Notes under the pieces: model-generated
What the model was told of the DNA's origin: nothing
Database searches by the model: none
The model's input: the letters and a program-made list of their open reading frames with translations, nothing else
Assembly (NCBI RefSeq): GCF_007785775.2
Contig: NZ_VNIK02000006.1
Span: 165,076-229,075 of the forward strand
DNA from: Flagellimonas hadalis
Lineage (GTDB): Bacteria; Bacteroidota; Bacteroidia; Flavobacteriales; Flavobacteriaceae
Length of the DNA stretch: 64,000 nt
Direction: 5' to 3'
In this document: positions 18,422-26,129 of the stretch, in pieces
How positions within the stretch are numbered: position 1 is the stretch's first letter
How the letters are laid out: each line of letters opens with the position of its first letter
Made by a program: the position numbers and the translations under genes

Positions 18422-18901
18422 TTAAATCAACTTCCCAAGTTTCATTTCTCCAACAACGATCAGACTTGCAAAAGCGGTCCATACAATGACAGGAACTGTC
18501 AACAATGCGGCTGTCGTGTTTATCGGTAAAAGTTTATAAACGACCAGCGCGGCAAACAGAATCACCACGATATTTCCCCATAGCCCGAACCACAGTGCCG
18601 AAATATGGGTCACTTTGGCAAGGCCCAACGTATAGTAGGCGTATGTCGCGCAAAGAAACGCAAGCCCGAACAACCACCATTGATAACTGCCAAACCCGGT
18701 TTGGATGAGATGGTAACGCCCTATCCCAAGAAGCGTGAACAGTACAAACCAAACAATGGGTATCACAAACCCAGGTGGCGCATACCAGAGCTTGGGGGTT
18801 TCGGCATTTTCAAAGTTTAGCCCGATAAAGGGTGCCGGAATATTCACTACGATCAAAATAGCGTAGAAAATAAGAATACTAAGAACTAAGGACCATATCA
18901 T
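18422..18901 (-). CDS. TspO/MBR-like membrane protein
   Basis: The protein has 159 residues and five membrane helices. WYAPPGFVIPIVWFVLFTLL with GIGRYHL matches the conserved loop and helix of TspO (WxPP, PxWxxLYxxMGxA), and VWTAFASLIVVGEMKL matches the last helix (WxxFAxxLN). TspO-like proteins bind porphyrins or sterol-like ligands. The key Asn of the last helix is not evident, so the ligand may differ. It is a single-gene unit. Confidence 0.8.
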   Translation of the reverse strand: MIWSLVLSILIFYAILIVVNIPAPFIGLNFENAETPKLWYAPPGFVIPIVWFVLFTLLGIGRYHLIQTGFGSYQWWLFGLAFLCATYAYYTLGLAKVTHISALWFGLWGNIVVILFAALVVYKLLPINTTAALLTVPVIVWTAFASLIVVGEMKLGKLI

Positions 18902-18920
18902 GTTTTACGTTTTAGGTGAG

Positions 18921-18957
18921 GCAAGCAGTTACTTATAGCCATTGTCGTGGCGTCGTT
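18921..18957 (-). repeat. Dyad-family element after the MscS gene
   Basis: AGCAGTTACTTATAGCC (18924-18940) is followed by TTGTCGTGG (18942-18950), ending 7 nt from the stop of the MscS gene. It matches position by position the element ending at 17223 (AGCAGGTTGCATATGGC, then TTGTTGTGA). Confidence 0.5.
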
Positions 18958-19806
18958 TTATTCTGCTTTTTTTATAATAACGTTCTGGTAGTTATAAGGT
19001 ATTTCTATTTTTTCTTCATCAAATCTTTCTTTGATTGATCGTAATAAATCGCAATACATAATAAATCCATTCGAGGAAGTATCGGAATAAGCCCAAGCCT
19101 TCAACGTTACAGAAGAGTTACCCAGTGCCACAACTCTGGAAACAACTTCAGGGACATTGTTCTGTTTGTCTTCCGCGGTTCTGTTATCTATATGAAGCGG
19201 GTGTTTCATGATTTCCTCTTCCATTATTTTGAGGGCTTTACCGATATCCGAATCATAGCCAATGCCAATTTCTATCATTTTGCAGACTTTGGTTTCGGTC
19301 AGATTTGCATTCACTACCACTTGTGTGCTTATGACGGAATTTGGCACAATGACGCGATTGTTTTCAAAGTCCCTAAGAACCACTTGCCTTAAATTGATCT
19401 CTTCCACGACGCCCGTGTAGGTTTGGTTAAAGGTAATTCTGTCATTGATTTTGAAGGGTTTGAACATTACGATTAAAAATCCACTCATAATGTTGCTCAG
19501 CGCTTGTTGGGAAGCCAATCCTGCCACAAGTGATAAAATACCTGCACCCGCCAATAACGAATGCCCCACAATTTTCATTTCAGGGATTTGCACAAGTGCG
19601 AAGGACATCCCGATTATATAAATAATCGCTGTAATGACTTTTTTGGCAAACACATAGCTAGTGGGGTCGATATGCTTGGTAAGAACAAGTTTCTTGATAT
19701 ATTTTTCGGTCAAGTACTTGAAAGAATAGGCACTCACAATGGTCGCTACAATGATCAATACTATAATGAGTAGCGTTCTAAAATCTGTAAAAATGGATGT
19801 CGTCAT
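18958..19806 (-). CDS. Small mechanosensitive channel, MscS family
   Basis: The protein has 282 residues: three N-terminal membrane helices, then the pore helix and beta domain (LLAGAGILSLVAGLASQQALSN, PFKINDRITFNQTYTGVVEE, VVLRDFENNRVIVPNSVIST). The C-terminal alpha/beta part ends IEIPYNYQNVIIKK. It acts as an inner-membrane tension-gated channel for osmotic shock. The start overlaps the stop of the DUF1003 gene by 4 bp, so the pair is cotranscribed and coupled. A second, different MscS is encoded at 52013-52891. Confidence 0.93.
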   Translation of the reverse strand: MTTSIFTDFRTLLIIVLIIVATIVSAYSFKYLTEKYIKKLVLTKHIDPTSYVFAKKVITAIIYIIGMSFALVQIPEMKIVGHSLLAGAGILSLVAGLASQQALSNIMSGFLIVMFKPFKINDRITFNQTYTGVVEEINLRQVVLRDFENNRVIVPNSVISTQVVVNANLTETKVCKMIEIGIGYDSDIGKALKIMEEEIMKHPLHIDNRTAEDKQNNVPEVVSRVVALGNSSVTLKAWAYSDTSSNGFIMYCDLLRSIKERFDEEKIEIPYNYQNVIIKKAE

Positions 19807-20333
19807 AATTTCTGTTCAAGCTTTTTTAAGATCTCCAATTGTGCTGCCTGGCTTTCAAATAAGGATTGTATTTGCTCCCCCAAGAGTAGGTCAATTTTTT
19901 GGTTCAATGCATTTATTTCCAGTTCAGCTTTTAGATTGATGAGATAATCATTCTCACCGCGTTTTCTGTCTTTCTCTTCTTGCCGATTTTGACTCATCAT
20001 AATAATGGGTGCTTGCAATGCCGCAATACAGGACAGGATGAGGTTCATTAAGATAAAAGGATAGGGGTCAAAGTTGTCCTTTGTGGGTGTCAACGTATTA
20101 AAGAGTATCCAAGCAAACAGTATTATCAAAAACGAGATAATGAACGCCCAACTGCCCCCAAATTTGGCAACCTTATCGGATATACTCTGCCCTTTGGTGA
20201 GCAGTTCTTTTGGCGGGTTTAAAAGGTTGTCCGTTATCAAATTTTCATCTTCTATCGCTTTCTTAACGATTTCCTGAAGTTTCTTGATTTGGGCAGTTTT
20301 AGCGGTCAACAAATTGTCTATATCCTTATCCAT
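19803..20333 (-). CDS. DUF1003 domain membrane protein
   Basis: The protein has 176 residues. SISDKVAKFGGSWAFIISF and LFAWILFNTLTPTKDNFDPY with PFILMNLILSCIAALQAPII (about 55-120) are the two-helix core of DUF1003. It continues with MMSQNRQEEKDRKRGENDYLINLKAELEI, a conserved tail, and a C-terminal coiled coil. The function is unknown; it pairs here with an MscS channel (4-bp overlap), which hints at a role in the same membrane-stress response. Confidence 0.88.
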   Translation of the reverse strand: MDKDIDNLLTAKTAQIKKLQEIVKKAIEDENLITDNLLNPPKELLTKGQSISDKVAKFGGSWAFIISFLIILFAWILFNTLTPTKDNFDPYPFILMNLILSCIAALQAPIIMMSQNRQEEKDRKRGENDYLINLKAELEINALNQKIDLLLGEQIQSLFESQAAQLEILKKLEQKL

Positions 20334-20370
20334 ATTTTGTTTGTTTTATTGGAGTGCTCGGTTTTTGTAC

Positions 20371-20426
20371 ACTATAGCGTTTAGTATATGGCGCATTTTA
20401 ATGCACTATATACTGTTGGCATGTCG
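20371..20426 (-). repeat. Dyad element after the amidohydrolase gene
   Basis: AGTATAT (20383-20389) and ATATACT (20408-20414) with GCATT/AATGC inside form an imperfect palindrome with a short loop. The left flank AGCGTTTAGTATATGGCGC (20376-20394) resembles the left arm at 16301-16320. It sits 13 nt beyond the amidohydrolase stop and before the DUF1003 gene. Confidence 0.5.
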
Positions 20427-21920
20427 TTATTGTTTTGCGGATAAATTTTCTCTAATTAACACTTTACCTCTTAGCACTATATTTTCAATAGCGTTGTAGG
20501 CCTCTATTTCTTTAAGGGGATTCTTTGTCATCAATATCAAATTTGCTTTTTTTCCAACCTTTATGGAGCCCACATCGGAGAACAGTTTAAATGCCTTTGC
20601 GTTGTTGATTGTCGCTGACGCAAGAATTTGATCTAACGGAACTCCTGCTTCATCCATTAATTTTAATTCCCAAAATCCATTATGGCCAGGTTGGTTTCCA
20701 TAGGTTGGTGCTGAAGGAGTGTCCGTGCCAAATAGAATTAACCCTCCATTGTCCGATAGGTATTTTAAAGCGAGTTTTGCATGGGCTTGAATCCTGCCAT
20801 AAATGGCATGGATTTCCTCAGCCGGATAGTCTCCAAAAAGATCCTTGGCAAACCATTTTCCTTCCTCTGTCCTATACCACTCCAGCAATTTTTTTGGCAC
20901 AATTTTGTTTAATTCAGGATTGCTCAGAAAACTATCGTCTGCCAAAGCTTCTTCACCGGCTATGACAGTCAGAGTGGGTGTATAACCAATCTGTTTTTGA
21001 ATTTGCAAGTCCAGGACGTTCCTTATCTCCGTGGGCAATGAATCTTTTGGTACATCTTTATATTTCCCCCAGTTCCATAAACCATGGGCGATGACATCTA
21101 CCCCAACATCGGCCAAGAATGAGTGGGCCTCCAGCGAATTACCATGAACAGTAAGAACAAGTCCATTTGAATGGGCTTCGCTTAACAAATCGTCCATAAT
21201 ACTTTTTGTGGGCACGGGCAATTTTGGCATATTTCTAAAGCCAGATTCATAATAGGATTTGACGGCAATGGCCCCTGAATTTTTTGTACGACTTACAACA
21301 GCTTTTGGGGTGTGGTCTGAGGGTTCAAATTTAGCTGGGATATTGTCGGCCTCACTTTCCAGATATACAAAATTTGGAGTTCCCTCGAACCGGAATTGTT
21401 CAGGGGCAAAATTCATGGGATAGCCATTAGCGACTGATGCTCCTGACCTGCCAGTATGAAATAAATCAGGTTTGATGGGTTGTGCATTAAAAGAAGTGAG
21501 CTGTTCCTCTGATATGCCTCCCAAGTTGATCAAAGTTGTAAAGCCATGGTACAGATAGCTTCGGGGCATCTGTTTGTTGAATTCTTCTGCTAATTCAGGA
21601 TATTTTTCCATGTGATGGGGAAGCATTCCCTGTACTTCTGTGATATGGACATGGCTATCGATCAATCCCGGAATTACAAACTTTCCTGTTCCATCAATTT
21701 TTTCAAATTTCCCGCTAACACTTGGCTCGTTTTTATCAAGGTAAACGATTTTATCTTTTTCAATCACCAAATGACCTACGTATGGGCTGTAGGTCGCATC
21801 TTCAGAAGATATAATGGTGATGTTCGATATATGTACTCCTTGAGTAAGGGTCAATCGGCCCTGTGTGTCTTTACAAGAAAATAATGGTAAGATGACTATC
21901 AGTAAAATTATTTTTTTCAT
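20427..21920 (-). CDS. Lipoprotein amidohydrolase
   Basis: The start at the ATG 21920 gives a clean lipoprotein signal (MKKIILLIVILPLFSCKD, lipobox LFSC), so the ATG 24 nt upstream is less likely. About 497 residues: DSHVH, a candidate carboxylated lysine in GAIAVKSYYES, histidines in TVHGNS and VIAHGLW, and aspartate in FGTDTPS. C-terminal KVGKKANLILMTKNPL is typical of imidazolonepropionase/prolidase-like enzymes. It is the first gene of the minus-strand cassette-like run. The substrate is unknown. Confidence 0.88.
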   Translation of the reverse strand: MKKIILLIVILPLFSCKDTQGRLTLTQGVHISNITIISSEDATYSPYVGHLVIEKDKIVYLDKNEPSVSGKFEKIDGTGKFVIPGLIDSHVHITEVQGMLPHHMEKYPELAEEFNKQMPRSYLYHGFTTLINLGGISEEQLTSFNAQPIKPDLFHTGRSGASVANGYPMNFAPEQFRFEGTPNFVYLESEADNIPAKFEPSDHTPKAVVSRTKNSGAIAVKSYYESGFRNMPKLPVPTKSIMDDLLSEAHSNGLVLTVHGNSLEAHSFLADVGVDVIAHGLWNWGKYKDVPKDSLPTEIRNVLDLQIQKQIGYTPTLTVIAGEEALADDSFLSNPELNKIVPKKLLEWYRTEEGKWFAKDLFGDYPAEEIHAIYGRIQAHAKLALKYLSDNGGLILFGTDTPSAPTYGNQPGHNGFWELKLMDEAGVPLDQILASATINNAKAFKLFSDVGSIKVGKKANLILMTKNPLKEIEAYNAIENIVLRGKVLIRENLSAKQ

Positions 21921-22063
21921 TATTAAAGTTTTAATGAATGCCAACTATTGGATGTGGAACTACTATAAAAATCAGAAAAAAATCCCAAATACCAACAGCA
22001 CAAGGGATTAAAGCGATGGAAATAGTTGCAATCGCGAAAAGCAGCTAAAAAAGAAATAGCGGT

Positions 22064-22732
22064 TCAGAGCACTTCGGCCAAGACCTCCCACACATTTTCC
22101 GCCACCAATTGTTGCCCCTTTTGGGTAGGGTGGATGCCGTCCCCTTGGTTCAGTTCGGGGATGCCCGCAACACCTTCGAGCAGGAAAGGGATCAAGGCAA
22201 GATTCTCCTTTTCGGCCAGTTCGGGGAAAATGTCCCTGAACCCCGAAGTGTATTCAGGGCCCATATTGGGTGGGATCTGCATACCGGCCAATACAATGGT
22301 GGCCTGGGGCAGTTTCTCCTGTATCATGTCCACCATCGCCTGAAGATTTTTTCGGGTCTCTTCCAAAGGAATGCCGCGAAGCCCATCGTTGGCCCCCAGT
22401 TCAAGGACCACCACGGAAATATCATCCTCCAATACCCATTCCATACGGTTGAGGCCACTGGCGGTCGTCTCACCGCTCAGTCCGGCATTCACCACTTGGT
22501 AGTCCAGTCCCAGCGAATCCAACTTTTCTTGGATGAGGGCCGGGAAGGCATCGGCCACCTCCAAACCATATCCCGCAGTGAGGCTGTCCCCAAAAAAGAG
22601 GATCTTCTTTCCATTGGATTCCGCGGTGGCCTCCTCGGTTTCAACAGCATCGGCATTCTGTTCCTTTTCCTTCGTCTTGCCCCCACAGCCCATGAGCAAT
22701 AGGCACAAAAAATAACAAAAGATTAACGGCAT
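22064..22732 (-). CDS. GDSL arylesterase/lysophospholipase, TesA-like lipoprotein
   Basis: The start at the ATG 22732 gives MPLIFCYFLCLLLMGCGG, a lipoprotein signal; the longer frame adds 20 residues without signal character. About 222 residues with SGNH blocks: FGDSLTAGYG (nucleophile), NAGLSGETT, GANDGLRG and DGIHPTQKG. TesA is a periplasmic esterase/thioesterase. It is divergent from a YbbA/YbbP-type ABC system, the same association as in E. coli tesA-ybbA-ybbP. A linker rich in Glu/Ala separates the lipid anchor from the enzyme. Confidence 0.92.
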   Translation of the reverse strand: MPLIFCYFLCLLLMGCGGKTKEKEQNADAVETEEATAESNGKKILFFGDSLTAGYGLEVADAFPALIQEKLDSLGLDYQVVNAGLSGETTASGLNRMEWVLEDDISVVVLELGANDGLRGIPLEETRKNLQAMVDMIQEKLPQATIVLAGMQIPPNMGPEYTSGFRDIFPELAEKENLALIPFLLEGVAGIPELNQGDGIHPTQKGQQLVAENVWEVLAEVL

Positions 22733-22801
22733 GGCGGAGTGCTGGCTTTGTACGGACATGGGCAATTTTCGTATTTTGAAGGTTTTTACCAAAAACAGGT
22801 T

Positions 22802-23482
22802 ATGTCAAAGATATTAAAAGTTGAAAACCTAAATAAGACCTATCGGAGCGGCAACCACGACCTTACCGTGCTGAAGGAAGTCTCCTTTGAAATTGAAGAA
22901 GGGGAGACCTTTGCCATTGTGGGCCCATCGGGAAGTGGGAAGACCACCTTGCTGGGACTTTGCGCGGGTCTGGATGTGTCGCAGGCAGGGAACATTTGGC
23001 TGTGTGGCCAGAACCTCACCTCCATGAGCGAGGACGAGCGCGCCCTACTCCGAAACAGGCACGTAGGTTTTGTGTTCCAGGATTTTCAATTGTTGCCCAC
23101 GCTCACCGCACTGGAAAACGTGGTGGTGCCGTTGGAACTGCAAGGGGTCGGCAAGGCAGCTATGAACCGGGGAAAGGAACTTCTGGAAAAAGTGGGGCTG
23201 GGGGACAGGTTCCACCACTATCCTTCTCAATTATCGGGAGGGGAGCAACAACGTGTGGCCTTGGCCCGTGCCTTTTCCAACAAACCGTCCATCCTTTTTG
23301 CCGATGAGCCCACGGGCAACCTTGATGGGGAGACAGGTGCCAAAATAGAACAGTTATTGTTCGAACTGAACAAGGAATTGGGCACGGCATTGGTGATTGT
23401 GACCCATGATCTGGAACTGGCCCAAAAGACCAACAGAAGCTTACGGCTAAGGTCGGGCAGCATGGAGCAGATGGCCGTATGA
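22802..23482 (+). CDS. ABC transporter ATPase, YbbA/LolD-like
   Basis: The start at the ATG 22802 (MSKILKVENLNKTYRSGNHD) gives 226 residues; upstream codons in the same frame overlap the divergent promoter. Walker A GPSGSGKTT, Q-loop VFQDFQLLPTL, signature LSGGEQQRVALARAF, Walker B ILFADEPTGNLD, and H-loop VIVTHDLE. It belongs to the MacB/LolD/YbbA class that powers mechanotransmission rather than classical transport. It overlaps the permease gene by 4 bp. Confidence 0.95.
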   Translation: MSKILKVENLNKTYRSGNHDLTVLKEVSFEIEEGETFAIVGPSGSGKTTLLGLCAGLDVSQAGNIWLCGQNLTSMSEDERALLRNRHVGFVFQDFQLLPTLTALENVVVPLELQGVGKAAMNRGKELLEKVGLGDRFHHYPSQLSGGEQQRVALARAFSNKPSILFADEPTGNLDGETGAKIEQLLFELNKELGTALVIVTHDLELAQKTNRSLRLRSGSMEQMAV

Positions 23483-26025
23483 GCAGGGAACTAAAAAAAG
23501 CGGGCCTGTCTTGGTTGGTCACGATGGCTTGGCGCGATGGAAAATCGAGCTACGGCAAATTGGTGCTCTTCATCTTTTCGATCGCTTTGGGGGTGACTGC
23601 CGTGGTGAGTATCTACGCTTTTAGCGAAACCCTTCGGGACAGCATCGCACAGCAATCCAAATCCTTGGTCGGGGCAGATTATATCATCGAAAGCGATAAG
23701 CCGGCCAATGAAAAGGTACAGGGCATCATCGATTCGTTGGGTGGAGCCGGGGCCAGGGAAATCAGTTTTCTGTCCATGGCCGCCTTTCCGGGAAATATCG
23801 GGACAAAATTGGTGGAGGTCAGGGGACTCGAGGGCGATTTTCCATTCTATGGCGAATTGGAGACCGAACCCACATCCGCCGCAAAAAAATACAAGAGTGG
23901 GCAGGCACTAGTGGATGCCACCACCATGTTGCAACTGGACCTCAAACAAGGGGACAGCATAAAACTGGGAGGGGTCACCTTACCCATAGGTGGGATCTTG
24001 AATTCGGTTCCCGGGAACACCTCCGTCTTTGGAGCCATAGCCCCGCCCGTGATCATTCCTTTGGAATACATTGATGCGACCGGACTTGTCCAGACAGGGA
24101 GCAGGATAGATTACAAATACTACTTCGTGGCCGCCCAGGACCAGGATATGGCCCAGCTCGAAGGGACCCTCGAACCCGTTTTGGAGGCCGAGGATGCCGA
24201 CTTGGATACCCATGCTTCAGAGGGGCGACGAATGGGACGACGGTATGACAACTTTGGAAAATTCTTGAACTTGGTCGGCTTCATAGCCCTGTTGTTGGGC
24301 TGTGTAGGCATTGCCAGTGGCATGAACATCTATATCAAGGAGAAGCTGAAGTCCATTGCCATTTTGAAATGCCTTGGGGCCACCAAACGGCAGACTTTTT
24401 TCATCTTTTTTATCCAAGTAGGGGCCATGGGGTTGATCGGAGGGGCCGTCGGAACGGTGTTGGCCTATTTCATACAGCAACTTTTTCCTATCGTGGCCGA
24501 TGGCATGTTGCCTTTGGACATAGAAGTGGGCATGTCGCCCCAAAGTGTGCTTTTGGGACTTTCCTTGGGGCTCACCATGTCCATCCTCTTTGCACTTTAC
24601 CCATTGATGCGCACACTCTATGTTTCCCCCTTGCAGACCCTTCGTGTGGTGGATGAAAGCGGGGCAAGGTCCAAAAGGGCCTCATGGGGCGTTGGTTTGG
24701 GCATCGTTCTTTTTGTGTTCTGTTTCTCTTGGTGGTTGCTGGGGGATATATTCCATTCCCTTTCCTTTGTAGGTGGCTTGGCCCTCGTTTTTTTGATTCT
24801 TACGGGAATGGCCTATGGGATGATGAAGCTTATCCGACGCTTTTTTCCGGTGGGATGGGGATTCTTGGCCCGTCAGAGCCTGCGTAATCTGTTGGGGCCC
24901 CAAAACCAGACCCAGACCTTGGTATTGACCATTGGGATAGGCACATTTTTGATGAGTACCCTCTATTTTACGAAAGATATGCTCTTGGCCAAAGCCTCCA
25001 TTGAGGACAACGCCAATAGTGCCAACATGATCTTGATGGATGTGCAACGCGAACAGATGGATGCCGTATCGAGCACCATTCAGGAACAAAAATTGCCCGT
25101 GATCGACCGGATTCCCATTGTCACCATGCGGGTCGAGTCCCTAAAAGGGGTCAGTGTGGACGAGATCAGGAAAGATTCCACTTCCCAAGTGAGCGGGTGG
25201 ATACTGAGCCATGAGTTCAGGGTCACCTACCGCGATTCCATCATCGGTTCTGAAAGTGTGGTGGAAGGCGAATGGTTTCCCACCGTTCCCGAAACCGGGG
25301 CCGTACCCATTTCCGTAAGCGCCGATTTTTCGGAAATGGCAGGGGTTGGCATTGGCGATGGCGTCACCTTCAACGTGCAGGGACGGATAATGGACACCCA
25401 GGTGAAGAGCATCCGAGAGGTGGATTGGACGCGGTTACAACCCAACTTTTCCATCGTTTTCCCAAAGGGTATATTGGAAAATGCCCCACAGTTTGGCGTC
25501 ATCTCTACCAGGGTGCCCAATGAAATGGTCTCGGCCACCCTTCAACAGCAATTGGTACAAGAATTTCCGAATGTGTCCATATTGGACCTCAAACGTATCC
25601 TGACCCTCATTGAGGACATCCTGAACAAAATGGGATGGGTCATCAATTTCATGTCGTTCTTCAGCATTTTTGTGGGGATCATCGTGCTTTTGGGAGCCAT
25701 TTATAACAGCAAGCACTTGCGGGTCAGGCAGAGTGCCCTGTTGAAGACCTTGGGCGCAAAAAGTGCGCAGATCTTGCGGATGTTCGCCTTCGAGTATGCC
25801 TTTTTGGGGATTTTGGGAGCTGCTTCGGGCGTGCTTTTGTCCCTGCTGGGCAGTCTTGCCCTGTCCTGGCTTTTGTTCAACACCTCTTTTGTGCCTTCTT
25901 GGGTTCCCTTTTTGATTATTATGCCCAGTATTGTGCTCTTGGTATTGGTGTTGGGCGTGAGCAATAGTTTTGGGGTAATCCGTAGTACACCGCTCGAAGT
26001 TTTGCGCAAGGGCGATAATGGATAA
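23479..26025 (+). CDS. ABC permease with two FtsX domains, YbbP-like
   Basis: The protein has 848 residues. An N-terminal helix is followed by a MacB-type periplasmic domain, then an FtsX block of three helices (about 260-400: FIALLLGCVGIASGMNIY, KEKLKSIAILKCLGATKRQT), two further helices, a second periplasmic domain and the final FtsX block (about 720-840: LRVRQSALLKTLGAKSAQIL). This ten-helix layout is that of YbbP. With the YbbA ATPase and the divergent TesA-like esterase it forms a module proposed to move or present lipidic or toxic molecules to the esterase. Confidence 0.92.
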   Translation: MSRELKKAGLSWLVTMAWRDGKSSYGKLVLFIFSIALGVTAVVSIYAFSETLRDSIAQQSKSLVGADYIIESDKPANEKVQGIIDSLGGAGAREISFLSMAAFPGNIGTKLVEVRGLEGDFPFYGELETEPTSAAKKYKSGQALVDATTMLQLDLKQGDSIKLGGVTLPIGGILNSVPGNTSVFGAIAPPVIIPLEYIDATGLVQTGSRIDYKYYFVAAQDQDMAQLEGTLEPVLEAEDADLDTHASEGRRMGRRYDNFGKFLNLVGFIALLLGCVGIASGMNIYIKEKLKSIAILKCLGATKRQTFFIFFIQVGAMGLIGGAVGTVLAYFIQQLFPIVADGMLPLDIEVGMSPQSVLLGLSLGLTMSILFALYPLMRTLYVSPLQTLRVVDESGARSKRASWGVGLGIVLFVFCFSWWLLGDIFHSLSFVGGLALVFLILTGMAYGMMKLIRRFFPVGWGFLARQSLRNLLGPQNQTQTLVLTIGIGTFLMSTLYFTKDMLLAKASIEDNANSANMILMDVQREQMDAVSSTIQEQKLPVIDRIPIVTMRVESLKGVSVDEIRKDSTSQVSGWILSHEFRVTYRDSIIGSESVVEGEWFPTVPETGAVPISVSADFSEMAGVGIGDGVTFNVQGRIMDTQVKSIREVDWTRLQPNFSIVFPKGILENAPQFGVISTRVPNEMVSATLQQQLVQEFPNVSILDLKRILTLIEDILNKMGWVINFMSFFSIFVGIIVLLGAIYNSKHLRVRQSALLKTLGAKSAQILRMFAFEYAFLGILGAASGVLLSLLGSLALSWLLFNTSFVPSWVPFLIIMPSIVLLVLVLGVSNSFGVIRSTPLEVLRKGDNG

Positions 26026-26129
26026 TGCATTTGTAATGGATGGAACAGGTATTGTGATAGGTTGTTGGATCATTGTCGAGTACCTTTGCCCAAGTAAGGC
26101 CATCATACCAAAAACAATAGATTAACCCC

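Noticed and set aside
25435..26106. Minus-strand frame opposite the YbbP end
   Set aside because: His/Gln-rich shadow frame with no recognisable domain.
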